Source of the DNA: Latrodectus hesperus | Lineage: Eukaryota > Arthropoda > Arachnida > Araneae > Theridiidae | Direction: 5' to 3' | DNA: 64,000 bases | Assembly (NCBI GenBank): GCA_037975125.1 | Contig: CM075862.1 | Span: 58,141,279-58,205,278 of the forward strand | In this document: positions 1 to 18,920 of the stretch, one piece after another | Position numbering within the stretch: position 1 is the stretch's first letter | How the letters are laid out: each line of letters begins with the position of its first letter | Translations under genes and position numbers: made by a program | Notes under the pieces: model-generated | The model's database searches: none | What the model saw: only the letters and a program-made list of their open reading frames with translations | What the model was told of the DNA's origin: nothing

Positions 1-63
1 GACTGCGAGGATAACTATCACCTCATTTTGGAATGCCAAATTATTTTTTGGAGTTTGAATTGA
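1..63 (+). pseudogene. possible C-terminal zinc-finger scrap of a LINE polyprotein
   Basis: Frame 1 is open from the window edge to a TGA at 61-63. It reads CEDNYHLILECQ followed by IIFW. The spacing of an acidic/polar loop, a histidine and then a cysteine (H-x4-C) resembles the second half of the C-terminal CCHC finger that closes many non-LTR retrotransposon ORF2 proteins. The rest of the element would lie left of the window. The match is short and rests on pattern memory only, so it may be coincidence. The sequence becomes ordinary A/T-rich DNA right after the stop. Confidence 0.3.
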
Positions 64-3000
64 CTTTATTATATTTTTATTTCGTTACAAAATAATTAAA
101 GCTGACTCAATGTCATTTTTCAGAAAACTACATGCAGATCTCCAATTTATTTCCCTGAAAATACAATATTGTGCCATTCTTGTATTCATTTTTGTCGTTT
201 ATCGCACCAGAATCATTTTCTGTTTCTATCCTATATTATAAAGGAATCAAAAAATATCATCACATTGCTGGCATTTCATGTTTCTTCAAAAATACGTTAC
301 ACAGTTTGGGGAGGGGGAAATTTAATGTTTTCAATCGTGCTAAATTCCTGGATAGTGGTCCGTGATGTGTTGTGCAACCTTTTGTTCAGATTGTGTGTGT
401 GTGTGGCTCTCAGTATATCTGTGCTGTCAAGTTTTATTCAGAAGAGTTCATAGAGATATTGCTTGTAGTTTTGCATGACCTCTATTTCTTTTAGCAATCC
501 ATATTCGTATCTCATTGGCTGGAATTGGATCAGTATGAATGGCTGTATTATGGAACTAAAATTACACTTTCGATTTAACATCAATCGTGCTTTCAGCAAA
601 ACAAACTCTTGTTGATGTGTATATTTTTCTCCTTATTTGATTCTGAAAATCAATGGTCTTACAAAAGGCTTGTACTGTTTATATTATTATATAAACGATT
701 TCCGGAAGAGAAGGGACTGAAAGCATTCTTGAGAAGACCCTTCTCAGTTGCCAGAAGAGAACTCTTCGCAAGCAGACATAAATATTCAGTATTAAGCTCC
801 CGACTGACACGGTCGCATGTGTCAACTCCAATAATGCTTTTGTTAACTCTGAATAATGTCTTATTTTTATAATTAATTATGTTTTATTCTTACTGCACCA
901 TAATAACAAACTATAACATTACTATATGCTCTTTGAAGGAGACATTTATTGCAAAGCAAGTTTTATTTAACTCTTCAGATTTGTTTGTCGTTTCAAATAA
1001 ACAGAAATGCTAATATTTTTCATAACCCAAAATTTTTCTCATTTTATTTAACTTTAAAGTTTTAATGATCATTCCTTTAAGTTTTTACGATTTTAATCCC
1101 ATAATGCATTTGGAATACAAGAAATTGAAATTTCCGTATATGACAAGAATTTATAAAATTTTAACATAAAAATAAAATGTAAAAAATAATTTGAAAGATA
1201 AGTGATAAATGATATGATAGCTGATTACAAATATTTACTAATTGAATGTAGTTTAAAGCTACATAAAATCTTTCGCATGTAACTAATTAGATTTTATTCT
1301 AGAACAACACATATACGACTCATATTTCCTTTGCTTAAGTATTAAAAATACATATAAATTATTTATAAAATTAATATTGTATATTCTTATAATATAGTTC
1401 AATTACGGTATAAAAATTACTCGAAATTTTTGTAGAAACATTAATTCATTTTAAAATGAAATTTTTTTTCATTCTGAGTACATTCAATAAATTATTAGAA
1501 ACATCTTAGTGTTACAAATCGCATGTTTAAAATATAGTGTGTGTGATTTTTTCATAAAAAATTTAACAATAATTAAGTTTTCAATAATTTATTCATTTTA
1601 AAAATAGTAAGAGACTAAAAATCTAATTGTATTACATTAAAAAGAATTTTAATTTTAAATCACTGAAGAGAAAAAGCAACTAAATTAAATTTTCTAAAAA
1701 TATGAATTATAAGTATGCTTCATAGACAAAGACGTATCATGTGTTTTCTTTCCTTGAACCTAGGATAAATAATGAGAAAAAAGAACAGTTCTTATTAAAA
1801 CATATCTTTTTGACTGTTTATTAAAAATGTTATTATATTTTAAACATAAAAACTAATAAGTTTAGCATCAATAATATTTGTTCTGAGTACATAATTATAT
1901 TTCTTCTTACAATCTTAAAAATAGATAAGTACAAAAACAAAGTTTTCTCTAGCTCAAAAGCCTCTTCATGGTCAATATTTCTTTTTCACAAGTTTTATTG
2001 ATGATTTTATTACAAGACTGACGATTGACATTGTTAGTATATCTTAGCTTTTTCAACATTTTTTATAAAAGATATACTTCTAGTATTCTTTAATAACATA
2101 CAGAAGTCTTTTATATTGCGTATTAAAAAATAAAAATATAAATAAATATAAAATTGTAAAAAAACCTTTTTCCTGTCTTGATATAGATGTTTTACTTAAA
2201 ATATCTAACATATATTCTTTTTAAATATTAATATATAAACATTCAAGGTGCTTTTTAAATATGAAAGTATTTTCCTTTTCTGCTCCCTCTTAGCTAGATA
2301 AATAACATTGGTATTTTTAGAAGAAATGTCAGTTCTCTTTTTCTCACGGCAGCCAAATACAGTGGCGCTTACCACAACGTTTTTTTATACCTATAAAATG
2401 CTAGTTGTTTTAAACTTGTAAATCAAGTGACATGAGTAGTGACTTTCCTCCGAACCACACCTAAAGAGAATATAGTAAAAAGAGTGCTTTTTGGTGAGTG
2501 CAAAAGGAAGTTTTTTTTTTTCCTATTTTAGTTCGAATTCTTATACTTTTCTATTCAAGTATAGAAGATTTGTAAACATGCAATGTTTGATCTCAACAAT
2601 CTAACCATTGCTATTTGCTCTTTTTCTTTGACCATAAAATTTGTTTGTTCTCCGTAGGCTAAAAGAAGTTGCTAAAACCACGGAAAAGATTCGTATTTTT
2701 ATTTCTTATATATAACTGAAATCACAAAACAGAATGCATTGTTTAACTGGGAGATTCTATTCTATTATTAAATATGTTTGCTGAAATATGAATTTAAATA
2801 TTTTTTTAATTATTGCAATTCATCATGGAAAATAGAAAGAATTTTTAATGTTATACATATAACTCGCAAATAGAACTTGAGAAATGTATTATAGCCAAAC
2901 CATTCTGTTACTCAAATATTTAATAATGAATTGAGAAATTAGCAATCATAATTCAACACTAAGGAATTGTCTAATTATGAAAGTAGTACACATTATTTTT

Positions 3001-5925
3001 CAAGCATTTTATAATAGTTTCATAGCAAAACTGAACGAGGATATCCAATAAAAAGTATAAGAAATATTTATTTGTTTGGATATCAAACTACATTATACAA
3101 TCCTTCATATAAATAAAATAATTTAGATTAAAACAAGGCTAGAAATGCAATCAAAATAATCATGTAATTTTCATTTTAAATGCATGATGAAAATCATATT
3201 AGTTGGAATAATTTTAAAATTGTTGAACAAGATTTGTACTTAAATACCGGATCTTCAGTTTTTGTAAGCTTTTCAATGATATTTTTATCCTATAAAACAT
3301 GCATAATAGTACTTTATTTTTCATAATACACCAGAAAAATTTATATCAATTGCTAAGCATATTAGCTATTAAGGTAAATTTCTACAAAACATTGAATGAA
3401 ATAATGATTATGCTAATAGATGGATTTCATGCAAAATCTTATAAGTAATATATTGAAGTGTTAAACATAGAAATTGATAAACAATTATGTTTTTAAATTT
3501 ATTAGGAGTTTGATAAAGTAAATACATAAAATTAACAAATATAGTTAAGAAAACTCTTTGAAATTTATTGGATAGCACTATTTATAATTACATATGAGAA
3601 AGGATGTAAAATTAGAATCAGTACTCAAAAGGGCCCAGATTTTTTTAGTATATATCAAGAAAATAACGGAAATGTGTTTTCTGAAAGAAACATATTTCAA
3701 TAATTGATCAAAATGTGGGTCGCCTGAAACACTTTAAGTACGGGTCTCCGATTATGAATTTAACAGATTTAAAATGTGCAAAACGGACTCCACTTTTACG
3801 CGATTAAAAATTGGAAGAAATTATTGGGTGAAATGTTTAACATTTCTATGTTAAAGTTTTTCACATATTTATTAAATCTTTTTTCCTTTCAAATAAATAT
3901 AGTAGTTAATTTATGTCAAATATTATTTAATTTCATAAAAGTATTCGATATTTTTAAAGAAAATCGTGAATTCATAATGTATTATTTGTTAGTTATTTTC
4001 ATGATAGCAAAAAAATATATTGTTCCTTCAAATCATTCAAATAAAATAGTTTATATCCATTTCTTTATATACAGATCAACATGTAATAACTTATTTTTAA
4101 GTGAATATAAAAATCATAAATCTGTAAAATATAAATTTGTAGTTGAGTTTATAATAGTTTAAATTAATCTGAATGACTATAACTAAATATTTCATTGCTC
4201 TTCAAATTTTTGCAGCATTGAATATTTTCTATATAGAAGTGATTGTACATCTCATATAAATGCTGAAATTATAAATACACTTTAAGATATATATCGAATC
4301 AAGTTATTTTAATTTGAAAATAGAAAATTTAAACTATAACCCTTTTTTGATAATTTGGAAAATAAATGAACTAGCATCAGAAATTTTTAACAGTCTCAAG
4401 TTATAATTTATACGCTTTCTCTAAATCATTGAAATAAATTATTTATGTAACAAAATGATATTTGAATTTGATAAAAACCTGGGATAAATATCAAAATAAT
4501 CATAGTCACGTATAAATGAAATAATATCTTAAGTTTATCATCTTTCCTACGCTCTTAAGGTATTAAAGTTAACTATAATCAAATCATATTATCTCTTTAA
4601 TACAATAAGAAAAAAATATATCTGAAAAGTGTGCGTAGATAAAAAAAATTAAATACAGAAAATGTATTAAAAAGTAAAATATTTCCATTGCTTAGTTTAT
4701 TATAAAACATAAAAAAGAAGAAATAAACATTACTTTTACCAAAATACCATTACTGTGCTATGTTTATATACATATTTTATACTTGAAGAAAAACACTAAT
4801 AAAATTAGATTTTTTGTTTGAGACACATAATTATCTATATGTGTAAAGGAAATAATAAGTCATTTGATAGATGATAATACACAAATATAGAATAAATTGC
4901 AATGCAATTATCGCAAAGCTTTTCCTTCTAAGTTATACCTATAAAGAAAAGATAATTATTATACTAATTATATTACTATTATGATTTACTAGTCAAGAAC
5001 TCCCGCGCATAAATTTATTCAGACTTCCTTAAGGCAATAATTCTTATATATGAATATACCTTATATATGAATTATAATTTAAATGTTGCGAAAATAGTTC
5101 TTTAGGAATTTTATACAATGCTACTTTTTGTGTTAGATCATATTATTTTATATAAAATGATTCTTCTTTCCTGTATTTAAATACAATGATGAAATTCATG
5201 ATTGTAGTTTTTAATTTTTTTGTCTCTATTAATCAATAAGATAAAAGTGGAGTTATAGTATGAATGTCTTACAACTTTTATTTTTTAAAATTCAAAGAAG
5301 AAATCACAATCTAAAGACACAACTATCTTATTTACTGATGCTAATTTTAAATATGTAAGCCTCGTGACTTAAAAAGTGACTTTCCTTACCGTATGAAAAA
5401 TGATGGATTAAAATAAACTTTGTCATCGAGTAAAATAATAGAAAGTACTTTATACATAAACTGAAGATTTAAAGCGAACTATGTTTCATGGGAAAAAATC
5501 TTATTTTCCTAAATCAATGGTAGATTCGTTGACTGTAAAATTATTTGTAATTTGATTTGAAAAATATAATAAATGTTATTATCATTTTAAATAAGGTGAT
5601 AAAATACAAAAATATTCTCCAATGTACTATTTTGTAAAAATGAATACGGCCAGAAATAGCAGTGGCAATAATATTATTTAATTCTATATCTAACCTAGAT
5701 TGACATTGTCTTTCACTTCAATACAGTATTTATTCCATTGAAGCAGAGTCAGATGACACAATTTATCATGATCTATTAAATAATGTAGGCAGATAATTAT
5801 ACCTTCTCATTTTAATTAAGAGATTAATCATTCAGTCGTCCACTAGTATTTAAACACAGGACTTCCTTAACAGCTACAAATTGCCGTTTTGCCTTCGAAA
5901 AGCAATGAGGTTTCACCTTAGTGCT
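64..5925. other. A/T-rich stretch without recognisable genes
   Basis: This is almost entirely low-complexity A/T-rich DNA. The first 900 bases are somewhat less A/T-rich and hold an open frame at 609-872 (+, 87 codons) with no recognisable family. A 128-codon frame at 3776-4162 (+) is long for this composition; its translation is rich in F, I, K, N and Y and resembles nothing I know. A small less A/T-rich patch lies near 2340-2380. No splice-bounded exon, RNA gene or repeat array could be supported. Confidence 0.6.
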
Positions 5926-5929
5926 TGGA

Positions 5930-6680
5930 CCCTAAAATGGTGAGCACAGGGTAGAGACCAGTTGATGATAATCGTGCTCCCAATATACAAGCAATTAAAG
6001 ATAATTATTGTGTTCAAAATGTCTTAGAAAATTGATTGCTGATCTTCATAGTGTCAAAATATTTTCTCATATGTATCCAATTAAAGATTATCACTAAATC
6101 CTTATTATTCCAAAAGTGTTGCACAAAATTGCAGTTATCGCAATTTTTGGTTTATTTAAATGTACCAAAATGCAATTTGGCTTCTGCAATACATCTACTT
6201 CTTTTCAAATGTTCGTGGAACAAATTACAAAGGACTACTTTTTGTCTGTAGTTTTTAATGAAATCCTTGTACCATCTGGCTCATCAGAAGAGCAATTTCA
6301 GCCTCTTGTAATTCTATTTGAAGTCTTATATGAAATATGACTTAAGTTTAAAACCATCAATCTACCTTTCAGAGTATCTTCTATAGACTGTTTAGGCTTA
6401 AAAGTATCTCAATTAAGTATTGAACTTATGTTTGATAGTGTCGACTGTGTGTTCTGAAATTTCCCCTACCTAATATCCTTACAAAATTAAGGCGTATTCT
6501 CGGATTATATCGCTTTTATGAATGCTGTATACCCAAAGAAGCTCAAATATTACTTCACTAAATAAGATATTAGTAGGAATAAAACATTAAAAAAACTAAC
6601 AGGTTCTCAAATAAAGCAGATGAATTTATTAAAGGGACAGAAGATGTGGAACATGTTTTTACTGATCCCAAAAAATAGCG
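5930..6680 (+). pseudogene. fossil Ty3/Gypsy-type reverse transcriptase (pol fragment)
   Basis: This decayed fragment of an LTR-retrotransposon pol gene covers the RT palm and the start of the connection region. Seen in order: RPVDDNRAPN in the frame starting at 5955 (RT 'RP..DYR.LN' box); then, after a frame change, IADLHSVKIFSHMYPIKDYH at 6035-6094 (the 'F.S..D...AYHQI' box); an in-frame TAA at 6095-6097; then IFGLFKCTKMQFGFCNTSTSFQ at about 6143-6208 (the '.FG.Y.F..MPFGL.NAP.TFQ' box). The catalytic Y-x-D-D position now reads VFNE, so both aspartates are lost. In another frame near 6491-6560 LRRILGLYRFYECCIP matches the 'LRRFLG..NFYRRFIP' box of Gypsy elements. At least two frameshifts and several stops make this clearly non-functional. 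Assignment to Ty3/Gypsy follows from box order and wording. It lies 1.1 kb upstream of the LTR at 7769, but that LTR is a 5' LTR, so the two need not belong together. Confidence 0.8.
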
Positions 6681-7768
6681 AATGCAATTTTTTATCATCC
6701 GATTCCTGTAGTACCTATCTATGTCTATTCTATATATAGGTGATAGTGATAAAGTTATCTGTAGATCTCTTAAGAATCTGAAGCAACATAAGCAATTTCT
6801 TATAAACTGTTTGTATTTCATTCAATTTCACAAAGATTATACTCAGTTATACTCTCACTAATTAGTTCTAATGCAGTAATCATTTTTGCAGTTAAGGTAT
6901 AGGTGTTTCTCACCATTCCTGAATGACGCATTAAAGTTCATGGAATGCAAATCAATGCTTAAGTTTTTTTTACAAATATCAAACCACATTTAAATCAAAT
7001 ATCAAACCAGATTTTACCACAAACCACCCTAAAATATCAAACCACATTTTTTTAAAATATCACAGAAATCCATGGAGGTATATCTAGAAATTCAAAAATT
7101 ATATGCTAAAATTATGAGCATTATATTTTACTCTGGTAAATCAGCTTCAACAAATTTTCAAAACAACTCAATGTATAATTACGTTATAAATTGTCATTTG
7201 CACTCATTTTTGTTCTTGTAACATTTATACTTTTCTATGTATTAAACATAAAACAATTTTCAATATTACTTATGCATGTAAATTATTTAAATGGAAGCAT
7301 TTATAATTTTTCCCTCACAAAAATAATTAATGAACTTATTTTCTGCTAAATTAATTGAATACATTGCATTTCAATTATAGTAACACATATATTTTTGTTA
7401 CTTTACAGTCATTGAATATTTAGATAAAAGACTATTATTTATATTCAACAATGTGTATATTCATTAATATAATAATTTTAAATGATATACAAACTAAACA
7501 TATAACAAACTAAAACATTGTAAAATTGAAGTTTGGCCTTTGACTAGTAATTAAATATAGATCTGCATCACAATAAGTAAATTTAATACCGTGCATTAGA
7601 AAGAAGAGTATAACATCACCGTAATTGCTTCCACGCCTCCAAGTTATTCCAGACTTTTAATGGAATATAATAACACTTTTTTGTGCAGTTGTGTGAAAGA
7701 GATTGATGTTTCCAATTAGAATCCCAGGAAGTACGCACTATCAAAGGCAATCAGTCAATTGGAGGTAA
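6681..7768. other. A/T-rich spacer between Gypsy fossil and LTR
   Basis: Apart from the short imperfect repeat near 6975-7060, this stretch is plain A/T-rich sequence. Some of it may be further decayed element DNA, since a minus-strand frame at 6570-6821 overlaps the end of the Gypsy fossil, but I see no recognisable motif. Confidence 0.5.
6973..7060 (+). repeat. imperfect tandem repeat, AAATATCAAACCACATTT type
   Basis: Three related units (AATATCAAACCACATTT, AATATCAAACCAGATTTT and AATATCAAACCACATTTT) occur at about 6975, 6998 and 7033 with spacers of different length. The irregular spacing suggests old slippage or local duplication rather than an active minisatellite. Confidence 0.6.
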
Positions 7769-8488
7769 TGTGGGAACTTCAAAAGGGAATAGTGAAGGGA
7801 CACTAAGTGCTTTCATGGCAAATGTAATTCCTTATATTAAATTAGAATTATCTGGTGAGTGGGCCAGGTGCTTTCGAAGAATTCCTTGCCTTTTCACTTT
7901 TTCTGATTTGAATCGTTTGAGTAGCCGAAATATGAGTCGAAGAGTGACCTCTTAAGATGGAACTGAAGGTTACTGGATTTCCAGATTTTAAGGAAAAGCT
8001 GGTATATAAATAACAAGCCCTTCTGGGAGTTGGAGAGAACTTTGGCCTACGTTTGGTGTTTGTGCGACTGCTCTCTAAAAAGTTGCGCTCGTCAGCAATG
8101 GAAAGAGGAGAGTGAACATCTTTCAGCTTGAGATCACGGAGACTGACTCTAGGCCTCGAGTTTGACTACCCGGATGCTCCAGTGCTATTCGGAGAAGATC
8201 GTCGACCTTACCGAGTGATTGACCGAGACTGTTTCCCGAGTGCGGAATTTACGATTCTGGTCCCCAGTACCAGTGAGGAGTTTTTCCCCAGCAGAATATG
8301 CAACAAACGTTCCAGAAAGTGAATAATTTATCAGTTTTTTTGGAGGCTACAATTTATGACAATTCTGTTAAATTATACTGTAAATTTGTAAATAAATATT
8401 TAATCAAGAATATTGAATAACGTGAGCTTGATTCCCTAGCGGCTCTTGCTTACCTATAGTTCAGCCTACCCAGATTGAATACGCTACA
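7769..8488 (+). mobile_element. long terminal repeat (5' LTR) of a retrotransposon
   Basis: A less A/T-rich block begins TGTGGGAAC and can end at CGCTACA, which gives the expected TG...CA termini and a length near 720 bp. It holds a TATA box (TATATAAA, 8003-8010) and a polyadenylation signal (AATAAA, 8391-8396), the layout of U3-R-U5. About 280 bp of it (8207-8488) are repeated at 9238-9512, which supports a repeat family. It is followed by a tRNA-like primer binding site at 8507, so this is a 5' LTR in plus orientation. The exact 3' end could instead be TTACA at 8496, which would put the end closer to the primer site; the 5' end is my best guess from the TG dinucleotide. Short open frames inside (7770-7955, 8128-8322) are not regarded as genes. 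Confidence 0.65.
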
Positions 8489-8506
8489 GGCTTACATAAT
8501 TAACTT

Positions 8507-8524
8507 TGGTGGAAGCGGTGGGAC
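8507..8524 (+). promoter_or_regulatory. primer binding site, complementary to tRNA-Leu 3' end
   Basis: The sequence TGGTGGAAGCGGTGGGAC starts with the TGG that pairs with a tRNA CCA end. From general knowledge of eukaryotic tRNA-Leu 3' ends (T-arm CCCAC, acceptor CGCTGCCA, then CCA) it agrees at all but about two positions. It would prime minus-strand DNA synthesis. It lies 18 bases after the CTACA LTR end or 10 after the alternative TTACA end. Confidence 0.6.
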
Positions 8525-8690
8525 GAGTGAAGACTGTGAATGAAGGAACTGTTCATTATTCGTCTATTCAATTTGTGAAACTTTAAGAACTCTTCTGTGA
8601 GCCAGGATTGTGAATATTAAGCTTGGATATAAGTAAGCATCAAACCTGTGAATACCCAAGTTCTTTTCTCTAGTTTGGACCAAAAGTGCT
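8525..8690 (+). mobile_element. remnant of retrotransposon internal leader
   Basis: Immediately after the primer binding site, about 165 bp keep a higher G/C content than the surroundings (for example GGACGAGTGAAGACTGTG and GAGCCAGGATTGTGAATATT). It reads as the untranslated leader of the element whose LTR is at 7769-8488. No gag start can be seen. Beyond about 8700 the sequence returns to A/T-rich background, so the body of the element is missing or decayed. Confidence 0.45.
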
Positions 8691-9237
8691 AAGAAATATG
8701 TAATAATTAATAGCTTGTAAATTGTGTTTAAACTATGTTTTAAATTTATTTTTAAGACTTAAGAGATATAGGATTTTTTTAAAAATGCATTAAATTGAAT
8801 GTAGATTATGTCTGAAGTCGTAAATTAAGTAAGGATTATTCGAAATTGTGAGAATCAATATTTTTTGTAAAAAACTTTGTAAAACGAATTAGTAAATTAT
8901 ATACCTATTGCAATTACGTAATAAATGTTTTGTTTATAAAATAAGGTGAGTAATAACAAATGTATTAGTTTAGAAAATTCAAAATATAACTAAATGATGG
9001 TTATAATGAATTATTGTGTGGTAAATTTTAATTAAATAAATAATGAAATTATATTATTGTAAATCAAAATGTTAAATCAATCGGTAATATGTTAAACATT
9101 TCTATGCAATAACAAATAAAATTTGAAAGAAGCTTAATTTTTCCAAACACACAAACCATGCTATATAATTATTATAAATTGTTGGTACTATGAATCTAAT
9201 TTTTATAGTAAAATAAATTGGAAAAAAAAGCAAATCC
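8691..9237. other. A/T-rich spacer between the two LTR copies
   Basis: About 550 bp with no recognisable coding sequence. If the two LTR copies once belonged to one element, this is what remains of its body after deletion. It equally may be host DNA separating two independent copies. Confidence 0.4.
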
Positions 9238-9512
9238 AAATTACAGAGTGACTTCCGAGACTGTTCCTTGAGTGCGAAATTTAGGAGTCTAGTTCCTAGT
9301 AACAGAGTGTAGTTTTTTTGGACCGAATGTGCAGTGAACGATCCAGAAAATGAGGAATTCAGTTTTCCTGAAGGCTACAATTTATGACAGTTCTGTTAAG
9401 TTGTTCTGTAAATTTATATTTAGTGAAGACTATAGAATTATGTTAGCCTGATTCCATAGCGGCTCTTGCATTCCTATAGTTCAGCCTACCCAGACTGGAT
9501 GGATACGCTACA
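9238..9512 (+). mobile_element. second, 5'-truncated copy of the same LTR
   Basis: Aligned by eye with 8207-8488: shared landmarks are CCGAGACTGTT, the near-match AACGATCCAGAAA (AACGTTCCAGAAA in the first copy), GGCTACAATTTATGACA, AGCGGCTCTTGC and CCTATAGTTCAGCCTACCCAGA, ending at ACGCTACA in both. Similarity stops at CGCTACA, which supports that as the LTR terminus. The U3 part and TATA box are absent, and the AATAAA signal of the first copy is not kept. There are several small indels. It is either a truncated 3' LTR of the same element or an independent fragment. Confidence 0.65.
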
Positions 9513-9529
9513 ATACTAATAAAGCAATA

Positions 9530-9600
9530 AAAAACATAATTAAAATTGAACATAATTAAAATAAATTGAACATAATAAAAAAAACATAATTAAAATTGAA
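9530..9600 (+). repeat. tandem ACATAATTAAAATTGAA repeat
   Basis: The motif AAAACATAATTAAAATTGAA occurs at about 9531-9550 and 9581-9600, with shortened versions between. It abuts the right side of the LTR fragment with an 18-bp gap. Confidence 0.6.
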
Positions 9601-10508
9601 GCAAGGAATTTGACACCTGATTTTCCAGTCCTGAAAGTAGCTTCGTTTAGTTTCTGTATTATAGAAATTGTATAGTTTATTTTACCCTGTGTAAAATGCT
9701 CAAACTGAAGTATTTATAATTAACATGTTACTCAGAAAACTGGGGAAATAAATTGTTTCTTTGGAAGAAAATTGACTCCTTTATAACTGCATTATTGCAT
9801 CTTCATCGACTCGACAATATTTTATGTCATTCATAAAAAATAGACAAATTTTGGTTTTATTCCTTGAAATAAAATCTTCTCATTGTGCTCTTGATAATGT
9901 ATTGCTTACATGGATTTTATTTTAATTTTATTATTAAGCCTCAATTTCAGAAAGAAAAAATGTTCACATGAATTCTAGTATTTAATTCCAACTTTTGCAG
10001 CCATTACATGTTGTTTAATTATTTACTTTATTTTTAAATGCATTTACTAGTTTATATATTTATGTTATTATAATGAAAATATTAAATGAAGGATTCTCAA
10101 AATACGAAATAAATCACATTCTTTTATCCACATTTTAAATCATATAAAAAAAACGAATGCAAATTTTCAAATAACCAAACTTCGTAAATGAATAAAGCAT
10201 ATAAGAAAAAAGTTGTTTTCTATTAACACCGTTGCTCATTTAGTATTCTATGTTTCTTTTGGTTAATAGACAGTGAAATAATGATAGCTGTATCTTAGTT
10301 TAGAAAATAAATTACATTGAGCATAATGCGGGTATTATACAAAAGGTTTTTACTAGAAAATACTAATTTAAATAAGTCATAAAACAAATAATTTTTCATT
10401 TAATAAAAAAAGTAGAAGCAATTTTATAAATATGTTTATAAAAAGTCAATATGATAAGTGAAAATTTTAAGGGACATTAGTTCACCAGTTTCTGCCAGTT
10501 TATTACCT
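9601..10508. other. A/T-rich stretch, nothing recognised
   Basis: Ordinary A/T-rich sequence without open frames of note, repeats or RNA-like structure. Confidence 0.5.
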
Positions 10509-10515
10509 ATATATG

Positions 10516-17370
<6,855 letters not shown>

Positions 17371-17454
17371 GCAGAGGTGTCCTGATTGGATAGTCGCAAT
17401 CTCCTCCAAATGCCAAGTGAAGTTGAACTTCTGGGAGTGGCAAAAACAACAATT
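17371..17454 (+). other. possible retroelement 3' fragment ending in AAC-rich tail
   Basis: An island of normal G/C content (GCAGAGGTGTCCTGATTGG ... CTTCTGGGAGTGGC) ends in CAAAAACAACAA. A short complex block closing in an A/C-rich tail looks like the 3' end of a non-LTR element or SINE, but I cannot name a family. Confidence 0.25.
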
Positions 17455-18324
17455 TGAATTTTCTGCTTGATATTTGCTTCAAAATTACTTATAATCACAA
17501 CCAGGTTGTACTACTTAACTCCTTGAACCTAACTCTGGATTCCTAGAACCTAATTCTGGGAAGAATGCTGTTACAAAAGTAACAGTGTCTAAAATCACTT
17601 AAAAACAATAATGCAATGTTTTCTTTTGAAAGTCTTTTGGAATGAAAACTAATCTAATGATAATAAAATGGCTTGTATTTCAAAATCATGTATCTTCATA
17701 ATATGTGAATGATTTATATCAGATATTTGATTTAAAAAACAAGACAACTTTAACTTTGTGGCCGTACATTTTATAAAGATTGAAAATTTATCCATAAATA
17801 ATTCAATATCTTTGTAGTTCAGCTTATATAAGTGAGGAAATCATTATGCTTTAAAGTTAAAGCTCATTGAATTTTCAAGAAAAATATTACTATTAGATTA
17901 TTATCAGAAACTATACCCTTCAGAAGCTAGGTAAATTATATATTTATTTAAGAAAATTATGTATCCTGAATACGATATCAAAAGATTATAGGTTCACCAT
18001 AATATTCCATTGCAAATTTGAAGTTTCTCGCTCATATTTATTTCGAAATAACTTCGTACTGAACCCAATACAGGTAATAACTTTGCGTTTGGATCTAATT
18101 TTACTTAGCCATCAATATTGAGAAAGTGATAGTTCTCAATGTTCGTAATGTTGCTTACTCAGCAAAGACCACATTCCTTTGAAGTATCTTTCCGGCATCC
18201 TCAACTCGAGTCAAAGTAAATACATATTTGTAGTCCCATGATTTTCTATATATAGATACTTGATTCTATAAATTACTAAGTTTCTCTTCGCAATGAACAA
18301 AAGCAAACTATGATTTATCATATC
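17455..18324. other. A/T-rich stretch, nothing recognised
   Basis: Mixed A/T-rich sequence. A short direct repeat, CTTGAACCTAACTCTGGA then CTAGAACCTAATTCTGGG, lies near 17522-17561. No gene supported. Confidence 0.45.
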
Positions 18325-18505
<181 letters not shown>

Positions 18506-18552
18506 CATACATATATACTCCATTTTTTAAATTTCACTAATTTGAATGACAT

Positions 18553-18912
18553 TCAAAGCAGCAATTTATCTGAGTGTCCTAGCTTTATTTTCTGATTCTT
18601 AGTTTGGAATACACTAATACCTCCTGTGACTAATGACACTGTTACTAAATGTACATACATTTTTATATAAACGTATCTGAAATTATAATAAATACAGACT
18701 ATATATGAAAAGAGTGAATAACTTAGATTATAATGCTTATTTTCTTGAACATAGAACATAGCTATTTGATAAAGCTCTGCGATTATTCTGAGTATTTTTA
18801 ACACGTCTAACAGCTTTACTTGGTTGTAAATGAAAGTCGAACCCTCTACCGACTCTGAAGAATAAAATTTATAAATATCGAAGGTTGTATTTATAAATAT
18901 CGAGGGTACCAA
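18553..18912 (-). CDS. unconfirmed 119-codon open frame
   Basis: This minus-strand frame starts at ATG (18912) and ends just right of the (TA)n array. The translation has 119 residues with several hydrophobic stretches (for example near residues 65-85, [16 protein letters not shown]) and no motif I recognise. It is longer than most chance frames at this base composition. Its 5' end overlaps a short direct repeat (TTTATAAATATCGA, 18868-18905), which argues against a conserved start. I would treat it as a chance frame or part of an unidentified element unless homologues are found. Confidence 0.12.
   Translation of the reverse strand: MVPSIFINTTFDIYKFYSSESVEGSTFIYNQVKLLDVLKILRIIAELYQIAMFYVQENKHYNLSYSLFSYIVCIYYNFRYVYIKMYVHLVTVSLVTGGISVFQTKNQKIKLGHSDKLLL
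18868..18907 (+). repeat. two-copy direct repeat, TTTATAAATATCGAAGGT type
   Basis: TTTATAAATATCGAAGGT is followed almost directly by TTTATAAATATCGAGGGT, differing at one base. The pair lies only 13 bp left of the palindrome at 18921. Confidence 0.75.
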
Positions 18913-18920
18913 ATAAATAC

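Noticed and set aside
8128..8322. 64-codon frame rich in charged residues
   Set aside because: Lies inside the LTR between the TATA box and the polyadenylation signal; its more diverged copy at 9.2 kb is not open in the same way.
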